40,337 nucleotides of DNA. Origin: a virus. A program made the position numbers and the translations under genes. Below, one piece after another: positions 29,956-36,547 of the stretch. Numbering within the stretch: position 1 is the stretch's first letter; each line of letters begins with the position of its first letter. The notes beneath the pieces were generated by a model that was not told where the DNA came from, did no database searches, and saw nothing but the letters and a program-made list of their open reading frames with translations. The stretch lies in the IMG/VR virus record IMGVR_UViG_3300047472_000061, positions 1 through 40,337 of that record; one strand, written 5' to 3'.

Positions 29956-30259
29956 TAATCCGTTCACCTTTCTCCCACCAAGAAGTTAAGGTGACAACCA
30001 TTTTGGGCATAACCCATACAGCCACATTATATCCACAAACCCCATGACTGTAAAGGTTATGCCCTCTTTTTACCACTAAAATACCTGGATGTAAAAGATT
30101 ATGTATGTTCAATACTTAACGCCATAAATTGTAATACTTTACCGCTATTAATTACCAATATATCCATGGTAAATTATTCTTGTGCAGATGGTAGCGCTAC
30201 CATATAAGATAGAAGTTGTGAGATATGACAACTTTTACACCGAGCCGAGAGTAGAAATT
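29956..30259. other. About 300 bp without a clear gene; palindromes
   Basis: No convincing coding frame is seen. A minus-strand ORF (30112-29927) lacks a ribosome-binding site. The region holds a perfect 16-bp palindrome ATGGTAGCGCTACCAT (30188-30203) and an inverted repeat AAGTTGT-N8-ACAACTT followed by TTT (30213-30236). The latter could be a weak + strand terminator for the antirepressor operon; the former looks like an operator for a dimeric regulator. It is also the 3' UTR of the minus-strand XRE transcript. Confidence 0.5.
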
Positions 30260-30484
30260 CTACTCATGGCCTCCGCCTTGAATCCATTCGTACAGATCGT
30301 CAATATGACATCCTAGAGCATTAGCAATGGTTTTTGCTGTGGAAATATGCATTAAACCGCGGTCATTGGCGTAATAAGAAATTCTGTACTTATCTATACC
30401 AGTTTTTTCGGACAACCATTTCTGAGACTTACGTCTCTCTCTAAGCAACAGGCGGAGGCGGCATCGACCCGGTATATAGGTCAT
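30260..30484 (-). CDS. Small XRE-family regulator
   Basis: The 74-aa protein has GAGGAG before the ATG. It is a compact HTH_3/HTH_26 domain: RLRLLLRERRKSQKWLSEKTGIDKYRISYYANDRGLMHISTAKTIANALGCHIDDLYEW. The ending 'IDDLYEW' is typical of small XRE regulators. It is divergent from the 38-aa ORF at 30573, with a LexA-type box between, so it may belong to an SOS-responsive module. Confidence 0.8.
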   Translation of the reverse strand: MTYIPGRCRLRLLLRERRKSQKWLSEKTGIDKYRISYYANDRGLMHISTAKTIANALGCHIDDLYEWIQGGGHE

Positions 30485-30508
30485 GCACGTACTCCTCTTA
30501 TTTTAACG

Positions 30509-30537
30509 TTGTGTAAGAACTTATGTTCGTATATTAT
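30509..30537 (+). promoter_or_regulatory. SOS-type promoter with LexA/DinR box
   Basis: TTGTGT (30509-30514), a 17-bp spacer and TATTAT (30532-30537) form a promoter. Inside it is AGAACTTATGTTCG (30516-30529), which matches the Bacillus LexA (DinR) consensus CGAAC-N4-GTTCG at all but the outermost base. LexA bound there would block the promoter of the 38-aa gene at 30573 and possibly that of the divergent XRE gene. Confidence 0.7.
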
Positions 30538-30572
30538 TGTATTAACATTTCGATTTGACAGGAGAGGCTTAC

Positions 30573-30689
30573 ATGAAACAAACAAAGAAAGAAGTTATCG
30601 ACTGGTATGAAGTGTTCGTTAAACTGGGATTAGATAAAACGATCCTAGATTTTAAGAATCCTTCAGAACAAATCGAACATAAGAAATGA
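30573..30689 (+). CDS. 38-aa protein under a LexA-type box
   Basis: ATG 30573 follows GGAGAGG at good spacing. The product is MKQTKKEVIDWYEVFVKLGL followed by a charged helix DKTILDFKNPSEQIEHKK. Its 3' end overlaps the antisense end of repressor 2 by 38 bases. Small SOS-controlled phage proteins are known as antirepressors in other phages (for example Tum-like); that role here is inference from the promoter and position. Confidence 0.55.
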   Translation: MKQTKKEVIDWYEVFVKLGLDKTILDFKNPSEQIEHKK

Positions 30690-31077
30690 TTTTCTTGACA
30701 TCTTCTTCTTTTATTTCTTCTCCGTTTGATGTGTGATGGTACATATCAATGATTTGCTCATCGTCATATCTCAAAATAAGATCTTTAAGATCGCTTATAG
30801 CATTTATTGATTTTGTAACGCTTTCTATTTCCTGTTGGTGTTGCTCTTCAAGTTCTGAGTATCCGGCAGTAAGCATTAAGTCCTTATACGGGTAATTATA
30901 GGCGCGCGATAAGCTTCTCAAAGTATCAGGAGAAGGTTTTACAGGCGCGCCTGTTCTTGGATCTACCCCCTTTTCTACGATACTTAAATAGTTGTGACTA
31001 ATCCCTGCTCGTTTTGACACACTCCGCAAAGATTCCTTTCCTCTTAATTGTCTTAATAAATCACCTAAATTAACCAC
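30652..31077 (-). CDS. CI-like XRE repressor 2
   Basis: The 141-aa protein starts at GTG after GGAGGTGCAAT. Residues 3-70 are HTH_3 (LGDLLRQLRGKESLRSVSKRAGISHNYLSIVEKGVDPRTGAPVKPSPDTLRSLSRAYNYPYKDLMLTAGY), with an unusual insertion (DPRTGAPVKPS) after the recognition helix as in SinR/Rgg-like phage repressors. The rest is an acidic helical dimerisation region. No peptidase motif is present. It is divergent from the Cro-like gene at 31201, forming a second switch. Confidence 0.85.
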   Translation of the reverse strand: MVNLGDLLRQLRGKESLRSVSKRAGISHNYLSIVEKGVDPRTGAPVKPSPDTLRSLSRAYNYPYKDLMLTAGYSELEEQHQQEIESVTKSINAISDLKDLILRYDDEQIIDMYHHTSNGEEIKEEDVKKIISYVRFVLKDS

Positions 31078-31090
31078 ATTGCACCTCCGT

Positions 31091-31179
31091 GTAATTCTTA
31101 GATTACATTATGTAATACAAAAATAAAAATCTAATATTGTAATTCATACTTGACACTTAAGTAATCCACGTGATACATT
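31091..31179. promoter_or_regulatory. Operator cluster and promoter of the second switch
   Basis: GTAAT half-sites occur at 31091, 31112, 31139 and 31161, with the inverted ATTAC at 31102. GTAAT-N6-ATTAC (31091-31106) is a perfect inverted repeat and ATTAC-N5-GTAAT follows. TTGACA (31150-31155), an 18-bp spacer and TACATT (31174-31179) form the rightward promoter. This arrangement fits shared operators between a repressor and a Cro-like gene. Confidence 0.65.
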
Positions 31180-31200
31180 TATATCAAGGAGGTGTAACAC

Positions 31201-31428
31201 ATGAAGAACAAAGTGAAAGAGTATAGAACTGAAACTGGAATGAGTGTTGCTGAACTAGCAAGACGTGCAAAAACAAGCAGACAGACGATTCACGCAATCG
31301 AAAAAGGAGATAGAAAAAATATCTCTGGATCACTAATGTTTTCAATTGCCGATGCACTGAAAAGAGACGAAAGAGATATTTTTTTTGTTGATAATGTATT
31401 ACAAGAATTACATGACTGGACGGCTTGA
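31201..31428 (+). CDS. Cro-like XRE regulator 2
   Basis: AAGGAGGTG lies upstream. The 75-aa product is a full HTH_3 domain (VKEYRTETGMSVAELARRAKTSRQTIHAIEKGDRKNISGSLMFSIADALKRDERDIFFVDNV), like small Cro/YgzD-type regulators. Its partner is repressor 2. It heads the early rightward operon. Confidence 0.85.
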   Translation: MKNKVKEYRTETGMSVAELARRAKTSRQTIHAIEKGDRKNISGSLMFSIADALKRDERDIFFVDNVLQELHDWTA

Positions 31429-31509
31429 TGAACCAACGGTACTAACTAGTATCAATTATATACCAGTACAAATGTGCTTGAAAGGATAATACTCCCAAGG
31501 AGGTACACC

Positions 31510-31788
31510 ATGGCGAAAGAGATAACACTGGATGATATGCCTCAGGCGTTAACTGCCCAAAACATTGCTGATTACCTTATTTTATCCCGAAACAGAGTCT
31601 ATGAACTGTACGATACACCGGTTGAGCTGGGAGGCATACCGAACATGCGAATCGGAAACTCTCGCCGCACTCTTAAAAAAGACTTTATAGAATGGATCGA
31701 ATACAAGAAGAAAGAGCAAAAGAACGAAATGGACCAGAGGATGGCTTATATCAGAGGCGAGAGAAAAGGAGTGACGCGAGTTGGCTAA
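31510..31788 (+). CDS. Excisionase-like HTH_17 protein
   Basis: ATG 31510 follows AAGGAGGTACACC. The 92-aa product has a winged helix/MerR-like HTH_17 domain: ALTAQNIADYLILSRNRVYELYDTPVELGGIPNMRIGNSRRTLKKDFIEWIEYKKKEQ, matching 'T....A..L..SR..VY.L.....GIP..RIG..RR...DF..W'. Such proteins act as excisionases or DNA-binding regulators; with an integrase present, an Xis role is plausible. The tail is charged. Confidence 0.75.
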   Translation: MAKEITLDDMPQALTAQNIADYLILSRNRVYELYDTPVELGGIPNMRIGNSRRTLKKDFIEWIEYKKKEQKNEMDQRMAYIRGERKGVTRVG

Positions 31789-32023
31789 GAAAATTGAGGA
31801 TCTGCCTAAGTTAACGCTGGTGATACCACTTAAGCGGCCGGACAAGCCCAAGCACAAACGGACACATATCTTCACACCTATGTGTGGTAATTGCGGCAGG
31901 GAAGCAGAGTGGGAGGTATACGACACGCTTCAGCCTCATTGTACAGCGTGCAAGGACGAGGCAATGGACAGCAAGATTAAGCCGTTCGTGCGTCCCCTGG
32001 GAGGGTTTGATGATGCAAGCTAA
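31781..32023 (+). CDS. Zinc-ribbon protein, 80 aa
   Basis: The TTG start at 31781 overlaps the previous stop, with GGAGTGACG upstream. Two CxxC pairs (Cys35/38 and Cys54/57; CGNC and CTAC) define a zinc ribbon. The flanks are basic N-terminally and end PFVRPLGGFDDAS. The function is unknown; it may bind nucleic acid or a protein. Confidence 0.65.
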   Translation: MAKKIEDLPKLTLVIPLKRPDKPKHKRTHIFTPMCGNCGREAEWEVYDTLQPHCTACKDEAMDSKIKPFVRPLGGFDDAS

Positions 32024-32255
32024 GTATCTGCCACCACCACCTAGTATTGAGTGGTACATCGAAACGACGTGTGGTCGCCTTCTTTCTTGGTCGGCTGTTG
32101 ACCTGGATAGTCTGTTTATCCGGCTGCATGAGAAAAACTTCAAAGCCAAGAAAGTCATGACATGGGCTGAACATGAAGCACTAATGGCTGAACTAGAAGA
32201 GGCAAAAGAGTATTTGAAACGCGAAGAGGAAAGAGAGCTGAAAGAATCTGCTTAA
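32010..32255 (+). CDS. Hypothetical protein, 81 aa
   Basis: The start at ATG 32010 (or 32013) follows GGGAGGG and overlaps the end of the zinc-ribbon gene. The first half is PPPPSIEWYIETTCGRLLSWSAVDLDSLFIRLHEK; the second half is a Glu/Lys-rich helix (EHEALMAELEEAKEYLKREEERELKES). No family is recognised. Confidence 0.6.
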   Translation: MMQAKYLPPPPSIEWYIETTCGRLLSWSAVDLDSLFIRLHEKNFKAKKVMTWAEHEALMAELEEAKEYLKREEERELKESA

Positions 32256-32302
32256 GACGGTACTGGACATAATCGAACACTACGGGAAGGAGGTAAAGGA
32301 GG

Positions 32303-32473
32303 ATGATACCAAACAGACTGACATTTCTAGAACTTGCGAAGATCGCCAAGGCGAAAGGAACGCTGACTGACACACTATTGAGAGTCTACTTTATGAACAT
32401 GGTTCGTGCTAAACGCAAAGAAGAAGCAGCCACTGCAATGGCTGCCCGGGATAGACTGTTTGAAAATAATTAA
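32303..32473 (+). CDS. Hypothetical basic helical protein, 56 aa
   Basis: ATG 32303 follows AAAGGAGG. The product MIPNRLTFLELAKIAKAKGT continues LTDTLLRVYFMNMVRAKRKEEAATAMAARDRLFENN. It is helical and basic, resembling short phage proteins near recombination genes. Function unknown. Confidence 0.55.
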   Translation: MIPNRLTFLELAKIAKAKGTLTDTLLRVYFMNMVRAKRKEEAATAMAARDRLFENN

Positions 32474-32510
32474 TACATTCAGTATACCAAAACTTTAGGA
32501 GGAATGGAAC

Positions 32511-32633
32511 ATGCCTGAATCCTGGGAACAGTCACAAGAATATATCCAACAACTCAAATCCGAAAACGAGGACTTAGCGATGCAGTTGGCGATGGCGAAT
32601 GACTACATTGAGCAACAGGAACTGCTCAGATGA
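32511..32633 (+). CDS. Hypothetical protein, 40 aa
   Basis: TAGGAGGAATGGAAC precedes ATG 32511. The peptide MPESWEQSQEYIQQLKSENE and DLAMQLAMANDYIEQQELLR forms one probable coiled coil. It is coupled to the next gene by ATGA. Too short to assign. Confidence 0.5.
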   Translation: MPESWEQSQEYIQQLKSENEDLAMQLAMANDYIEQQELLR

Positions 32634-32848
32634 AGACCCGGGATGAACGTATCCGGTATGTCATACAGCACAAAAATGGCTGGTTTATAAACGTCAAAGG
32701 TGAGCGCAAGGATGATTTCATGGCTGCATCGCGGCTCACGGAGGATGAAGCAGCGGTGTTCCTGACCGGCCACTATGCGCCGGCGAATCCTGAGGACTAC
32801 CACGCGCAGCCGATACGGATAACTTACGAATTGGAGGTGCCAGAATGA
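32630..32848 (+). CDS. Hypothetical protein, 72 aa
   Basis: The start lies within ATGA of the 40-aa gene and the stop is within ATGA of the annealing-protein gene. The likely fold is strand-rich then helical (IRYVIQHKNGWFINVKGERKDDFMAASRLTEDEAAVFLTGHY). It is probably co-translated with the recombinase but has no known function. Confidence 0.6.
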   Translation: MKTRDERIRYVIQHKNGWFINVKGERKDDFMAASRLTEDEAAVFLTGHYAPANPEDYHAQPIRITYELEVPE

Positions 32849-33537
32849 GCGATAAAATAAATCACTTTACTGAACTTGCAAATATAAATGTCAACGAGCA
32901 TGTGGAGAAAAAAGGAAAGTTTTCATATCTCTCATGGGCGTATGCCGTAGACGTTCTACGCAAGGCAGATCCTACAGCAAAGTGGGAAGTTATACGTTTT
33001 AACGGAATGCCGTTCATGACAACACCGCTTGGATACTTTGTGGAAGTTGCTGTAACTGTGCAAGATATCACACTTTCACAGATTCATCCGGTGTTGGACA
33101 ACAATAACAGGCCGATTGCTCAGCCTACATCATTCCAGATCAATACAAGCATACAGAGGTGCCTTGTAAAAGCAATTGCCTTACATGGTTTAGGTTTGTA
33201 TATCTACGCCGGAGAAGACCTTCCAGATACCGGAGAAACTTTAGACGAGCAGCAAAAGGATCCTACGCCGCCTCCAGCAGCGCCTAGCCAACCAGCCCAA
33301 ACAAATACACCAGCAGCACAGCAAAATAGTTCCAGCGCAGGCACAGGGCCGCAGGGATTGATTAGCACCGCGCAGATCGGATATTGCCAGAAGCTCAAAA
33401 AGGATAAAGGGATTGATGAAGACGACTTCCGCCGCATGATCTCCGAGATCGGAGGCCGGGAGAGCATCAAGGAGCTTACAAAGAAAGAGGCCAGCGAGTT
33501 TATCAACCTTCTGAACAACTACCAGAAAGGAGCGTAA
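32845..33537 (+). CDS. DUF1071 single-strand annealing protein (Sak-type)
   Basis: The 230-aa protein anneals single strands in phage recombination. Its N-terminal 130 residues match DUF1071: FTELANINVNEHVEKKGKFSYLSWAYAVDVLRKADPTAKWEV, VEVAVTVQD, and FQINTSIQRCLVKAIALHGLGLYIYAGEDLP. A Pro/Gln/Ser linker (about 135-170) leads to a C-terminal helical domain (ISTAQIGYCQKLKKDKGIDEDDFRRMISEIGGRESIKELTKKEASEFINLL), seen on many SSAPs and probably contacting SSB or other partners. With RusA and HNH it forms the recombination module; no exonuclease partner is seen. Confidence 0.85.
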   Translation: MSDKINHFTELANINVNEHVEKKGKFSYLSWAYAVDVLRKADPTAKWEVIRFNGMPFMTTPLGYFVEVAVTVQDITLSQIHPVLDNNNRPIAQPTSFQINTSIQRCLVKAIALHGLGLYIYAGEDLPDTGETLDEQQKDPTPPPAAPSQPAQTNTPAAQQNSSSAGTGPQGLISTAQIGYCQKLKKDKGIDEDDFRRMISEIGGRESIKELTKKEASEFINLLNNYQKGA

Positions 33538-33540
33538 GCC

Positions 33541-33912
33541 ATGCAAAAGAAGAAGAAAAAGGAAGTATCGGCGTGGAAAAAGGACATTCTCAAGCATCAC
33601 AAAAAGAATAAGACCCGTTCACAGCGTGCCGAGTTTCCCCTGTGGGTGGTTGGTGAGCTCATCGCGGAGTCCGGCGGCCTATGCCAAGTCTGCTTCGTCA
33701 GCCGCGGCACTCAAACGCATCATATAATGCCGCGTAGCAGATCCGGGCGCGGCGTTAAGGAAAACGGACTGCGCGTCTGCAATTACTGCCATAAGGTGAT
33801 CCATGAGAAAAACTCTGTACTGAACAAGTACATTGAGCTGCACCGTGAAAAGTACGGAGAAAACTTCTGGTTCGATGAATTGGACCGAATCCAGTATAAG
33901 GAGGAAGCCTGA
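33541..33912 (+). CDS. HNH endonuclease
   Basis: The 123-aa protein has GAAAGGAGCG upstream. Its HNH core is CxxC (Cys48/51, CQVC), THHIMPRS (His60/61), an Asn at about 75 (ENGLRV), CNYCHKVIH (Cys80/83, His84/88). The N-terminus is very Lys-rich. This size and position after an annealing protein are typical of early-region HNH proteins that cut or repair DNA. It is not next to terS, so it is not the usual packaging HNH. Confidence 0.85.
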   Translation: MQKKKKKEVSAWKKDILKHHKKNKTRSQRAEFPLWVVGELIAESGGLCQVCFVSRGTQTHHIMPRSRSGRGVKENGLRVCNYCHKVIHEKNSVLNKYIELHREKYGENFWFDELDRIQYKEEA

Positions 33913-34136
33913 TGTTCAAACGTTTCTTGGCATCACTGTCCGGCACTCTAACAGACGAGCTAGAACAGGCCAAACAGGCTTCGTTCATCGACTTGGTAGT
34001 TTTACTGGAACGTAGGCTGAAACGCTCACTAGGGGCGAATGAGCTGCGTGTGGTATGGAGCATGGATGATAGTCAGACGGAGGTCATAACAAATCTACTG
34101 GAAGAGGCGCAGCATGGAGAGAAAAGAGGCACTTAA
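33912..34136 (+). CDS. Hypothetical protein, 74 aa
   Basis: The start overlaps the HNH stop (TGATG) with AAGGAGGAAG upstream. The helical product MFKRFLASLSGTLTDELEQA leads to QASFIDLVVLLERRLKRSLGANELRVVW. Unknown function. Confidence 0.6.
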   Translation: MFKRFLASLSGTLTDELEQAKQASFIDLVVLLERRLKRSLGANELRVVWSMDDSQTEVITNLLEEAQHGEKRGT

Positions 34137-34335
34137 AGAGTTGGACAAGCTGCTGCAGCAATGTCAAAGCTGCGAACAGCGCAAGGTACCGTTTTCCCCG
34201 CGAAGTCATGAGCACCGGAACAGTTACTGTATTAACCAATGTAAGGACGTAGGGCCGAAGCTACAGGAGTTAGGAAAGAGCATGGAGGACATTACGAGGG
34301 CGGAGAGAGCTAATAGAAAGGGGTTGAGCGCATGA
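34114..34335 (+). CDS. Small zinc-finger protein, 73 aa
   Basis: Cys17/Cys20 (CQSC) and Cys39/Cys43 (YCINQC) form a zinc-finger pattern seen in small phage and Bacillus proteins with 'SYCI.QC..G..L...G'. The last 30 residues are helical. It overlaps its predecessor by 23 bases. The function is unknown, perhaps a transcription or replication accessory factor. Confidence 0.65.
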   Translation: MERKEALKELDKLLQQCQSCEQRKVPFSPRSHEHRNSYCINQCKDVGPKLQELGKSMEDITRAERANRKGLSA

Positions 34336-34493
34336 GAGCACAAATTGCCATGTGGAAGGAATTCATCACCGTATATACCACAGCCTTAGCAGAGGCAGAA
34401 AGATACGGTGATGTCGGCGGTACAGAGTGGAACAAGCACATGATTGACTTTTACCAGGAGAAGATTGACGAGGCGGAACGGCAGAGTGCTTAA
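34332..34493 (+). CDS. Hypothetical protein, 53 aa
   Basis: ATG 34332 overlaps the previous stop (ATGA). The product MRAQIAMWKEFITVYTTALA and AEAERYGDVGGTEWNKHMIDFYQEKIDEAERQSA is helical. Its stop overlaps tail-to-tail by four bases with the XRE gene on the other strand. Confidence 0.55.
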   Translation: MRAQIAMWKEFITVYTTALAEAERYGDVGGTEWNKHMIDFYQEKIDEAERQSA

Positions 34494-34696
34494 TCAGGAA
34501 CGTATTCTATGAGGTCGCCGATTTTGCAGTCGAAGAAACGGCAGAGCGCTTCAATAGTGGAGTAGTCGATACGCACATTTGTCCCATCATAAAGACGCGC
34601 CAGTGTTGGACCGCTCACGCCAGTTTCTTTAGTTAATTTGTTCAAACTGCGGATCTTTTTTTCCGCCATAAGCATAGCTAGATTGCTTTTAATCAT
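34490..34696 (-). CDS. Small XRE regulator (HTH_26)
   Basis: ATG at 34696 (minus) follows AGGTG; an overlapping GTG one codon upstream is possible. The product is an HTH_26/YozG-like domain: MIKSNLAMLMAEKKIRSLNKLTKETGVSGPTLARLYDGTNVRIDYSTIEALCRFFDCKIGDLIEYVPD. It lies divergent from the ribbon-helix-helix gene, separated by a palindrome-containing promoter region. It probably represses itself and the replication operon. Confidence 0.8.
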   Translation of the reverse strand: MIKSNLAMLMAEKKIRSLNKLTKETGVSGPTLARLYDGTNVRIDYSTIEALCRFFDCKIGDLIEYVPD

Positions 34697-34770
34697 CACT
34701 TATCACCTATACCTATCATAATCATAACAGCTTATAAGTAAACGGTATAAGATAAAGTTTAACGGAAACG

Positions 34771-34799
34771 TTGTAAAATTAACGTTAACGTGATAATAT
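34771..34799 (+). promoter_or_regulatory. Promoter/operator of the replication operon
   Basis: TTGTAA (34771-34776), a 17-bp spacer, and TAATAT (34794-34799). The spacer contains TTAACGTTAA and repeated TTAACG, and AACGTT recurs at 34767-34772. These palindromes are likely operators for the adjacent XRE or RHH protein. Confidence 0.6.
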
Positions 34800-34829
34800 G
34801 ACGTCAAAGGAATAAGAGGGAGTGAGAAT

Positions 34830-34982
34830 ATGGAAGACACGAAGAAGTTAAAAAACATCCCCTACCGTCTTGATCCTAACGAGCATAAGCGGCTGAAGCT
34901 ATTCTGCGTAGAGCGTGGGATTCCAATGCAGCAGTTGCTGGATAAGGCGGTGCAAGAGTACCTGAAAAAGTGGGCGGTGTAA
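34830..34982 (+). CDS. Ribbon-helix-helix (Arc-like) protein, 50 aa
   Basis: GAGGGAGTGAG precedes the ATG. The protein MEDTKKLKNIPYRLDPNEHK has an RHH strand (NIPYRLD) followed by two helices (NEHKRLKLFCVERGIPMQQLLDKAVQEYLKKW), the Arc/MetJ/CopG pattern. It is first in the replication operon and probably autoregulates it. Confidence 0.75.
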   Translation: MEDTKKLKNIPYRLDPNEHKRLKLFCVERGIPMQQLLDKAVQEYLKKWAV

Positions 34983-34985
34983 ACG

Positions 34986-35873
34986 ATGGCCAGACCACGT
35001 AAGGAGGGGATGGATTACTTCCCCCATGATGTGAATTTATCATCTGACAAAAAGGTTGAAGCGTTACGGATTATTCACGGAAATGACGGTTACACATTCT
35101 TCTGCATCATGCTTGAACTAATCTATCAGGAACCAACTTTTGAGATAGACGTTTCTGACGCAGAAACTATTCAGATACTCGCCAAAAAAGTAGAAGTAAC
35201 TACACAAAAACTCACAGAAATGATTTCAACCAGCATAAAACATGGATGTTTTGATAGAGAAAAATACGAAAATGATCGTGTTTTAACATCAAATGGCATC
35301 AAAAAACGTGCATCGGTCGTAGTGGACAAGCGAGAGAAGATGAGATCAAAAAGCCGTAGTGACGCGGTTCCTGTAGTTTCACCACCAGTTTCTTCCCTAG
35401 TTTCTGACGCAGAAATGGGGGTAGAAAGTACACAAAGTAAAAGGAAAGTAAAAGATAAAGTAAAAGTAAAAGTAAAAGTAAAGAAAGATATTATACCTAA
35501 AATTAACTTTGCTGAATTCGTCTCAATGTCTCAAGAAGAATATGACAAGCTTCTCACAGCACACGGACAGGACAAGCTTAACCGGATCATAGAAACCCTG
35601 GACAATTACAAAGGAGCCAACAACAAGAAGTACGCTAGCGACTACCGGGCAATCTTAAACTGGGTGGTTAAGCGAGTCGAGGAAGAGAGCAGCCGACAAT
35701 CGCAGCCGCCGTGGCAGCAGAAGCAATGGACATCTGGAACATCGGGAAAACCGAAGATTGAAATTTACAAAAACCCGGAGAACATGGAGACCCCATCAGA
35801 CGAAGAGTGGCAGAAGTCACTTGAACGTGCAAGAAGGATCAAAGAGGAAAAATTGGGGAACAAGCCAGCATAA
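34986..35873 (+). CDS. Replication initiator, Lin1244/Lin1753-type (DnaD-like)
   Basis: The 295-aa protein opens with the DUF4373/Lin1244 domain: PRKEGMDYFPHDVNLSSDKKVEALRIIHGNDGYTFFCIMLELIY, a winged-helix domain of phage replisome organisers. Residues about 150-170 are a run of alternating Lys/Val (encoded by GTAAAA repeats). The C-terminal part (INFAEFVSMSQEEYDKLLTAHGQDKLNRIIETLDNYKGANNKKYASDYRAILNWVVKR) is DnaD-C-like with the 'Y.SDY.AI..W' motif. It should bind the origin and load host helicase; no separate helicase or loader gene is visible. Confidence 0.85.
   Translation: MARPRKEGMDYFPHDVNLSSDKKVEALRIIHGNDGYTFFCIMLELIYQEPTFEIDVSDAETIQILAKKVEVTTQKLTEMISTSIKHGCFDREKYENDRVLTSNGIKKRASVVVDKREKMRSKSRSDAVPVVSPPVSSLVSDAEMGVESTQSKRKVKDKVKVKVKVKKDIIPKINFAEFVSMSQEEYDKLLTAHGQDKLNRIIETLDNYKGANNKKYASDYRAILNWVVKRVEEESSRQSQPPWQQKQWTSGTSGKPKIEIYKNPENMETPSDEEWQKSLERARRIKEEKLGNKPA
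35430..35500. other. Candidate replication origin inside the initiator gene
   Basis: Tandem GTAAAA units (about 35447-35482, AAAGTAAAAGATAAAGTAAA and following) are flanked by an A/T-rich stretch. They lie in the linker between the initiator's two domains. Iterons inside the initiator gene next to an A/T-rich element resemble origins such as lambda ori in gene O. They could also merely encode a basic linker. Confidence 0.4.
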
Positions 35874-35890
35874 CAAGAGAGGAAACAGGG

Positions 35891-36124
35891 ATGAAGGATA
35901 TCACCATCAAACTAAACGGGTATCAGAGATTCATGATCGAATCAACTCAGGAATGCGGCGTTATGCTGGTGGACGAAATTTACATTATGCCCAACGGAAT
36001 GCAGATGAATTTCTCAGGTAAGTACTTCGACATTGATTTTGAGAAGATGACCATATCAGGTGAGCGTCCAATGGACATGAACATCCAGTACACCGAAAAC
36101 GCAATGTATAGCAACGATGAATAA
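35891..36124 (+). CDS. Hypothetical protein, 77 aa
   Basis: GAGAGGAAACAGGG precedes the ATG. The sequence is beta-rich (DITIKLNGYQRFMIESTQECGVMLVDEIYIMPNGMQMNFSGKYFDIDFEKMTISG). No family is recognised. It is followed by a 110-bp gap with a small CGCC/GGCG hairpin just before the next ribosome-binding site. Confidence 0.6.
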   Translation: MKDITIKLNGYQRFMIESTQECGVMLVDEIYIMPNGMQMNFSGKYFDIDFEKMTISGERPMDMNIQYTENAMYSNDE

Positions 36125-36234
36125 TAGACCGCATAGCTAATACAAGCCCCACACAGACGTTATAACCGCAAGGTCAGGTATTTGCTTAGATTAAACTATT
36201 AAACGCCGCAGAAAGGCGTACAGGAGGTAACACG

Positions 36235-36507
36235 ATGAAGGTACAAGTTGAAGGTAATCTGTACATCGAGTCAGACGAGTATCAATTTATTCTCAAGGAA
36301 TATACGGGAGCAATTAGCAAGCCACTGAAAGAAGGAGAGGCGGGTCGCCCAGTCTACAACACTAAAGGCCACTTTCCAACGGTTGAGAGTGCAATGGCGA
36401 AAGTGCTGACCATGAAGGTAAAGCAATCAACGGCGCAGACGCTCCACGAGCTTATAGCAGACGTCGAACGCATTCGGGAAGAGATTCGGACAGCAATAAT
36501 ATTTTAA
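36235..36507 (+). CDS. Hypothetical protein, 90 aa
   Basis: AGGAGGTAACACG is upstream. The N-terminal IEGNLYIESDEYQFILKEYTG-like part (here VEGNLYIESDEYQFILKEYTG) and C-terminal helix (AMAKVLTMKVKQSTAQTLHELIADVERIREEI) look like a conserved small Bacillota phage protein I have seen beside replication genes; no function is known. Confidence 0.65.
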   Translation: MKVQVEGNLYIESDEYQFILKEYTGAISKPLKEGEAGRPVYNTKGHFPTVESAMAKVLTMKVKQSTAQTLHELIADVERIREEIRTAIIF

Positions 36508-36547
36508 TCGCTCTACGGGGCGTACAGAAGGTGAGAGGGTGAAAGAA

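Noticed and set aside
29927-30112. 61-codon minus-strand ORF ending in the terminator
   Set aside because: TTG start without a Shine-Dalgarno; the end simply reads through the terminator hairpin. A short inner ORF (MPKMVVTLTSWWEKGERISR...) is possible but unsupported.
32231-32350. CTG-initiated 39-codon ORF (LLKTVLDIIEHYGKEVKEDD...)
   Set aside because: No usable start codon or ribosome-binding site; it overlaps the better-supported gene at 32303.
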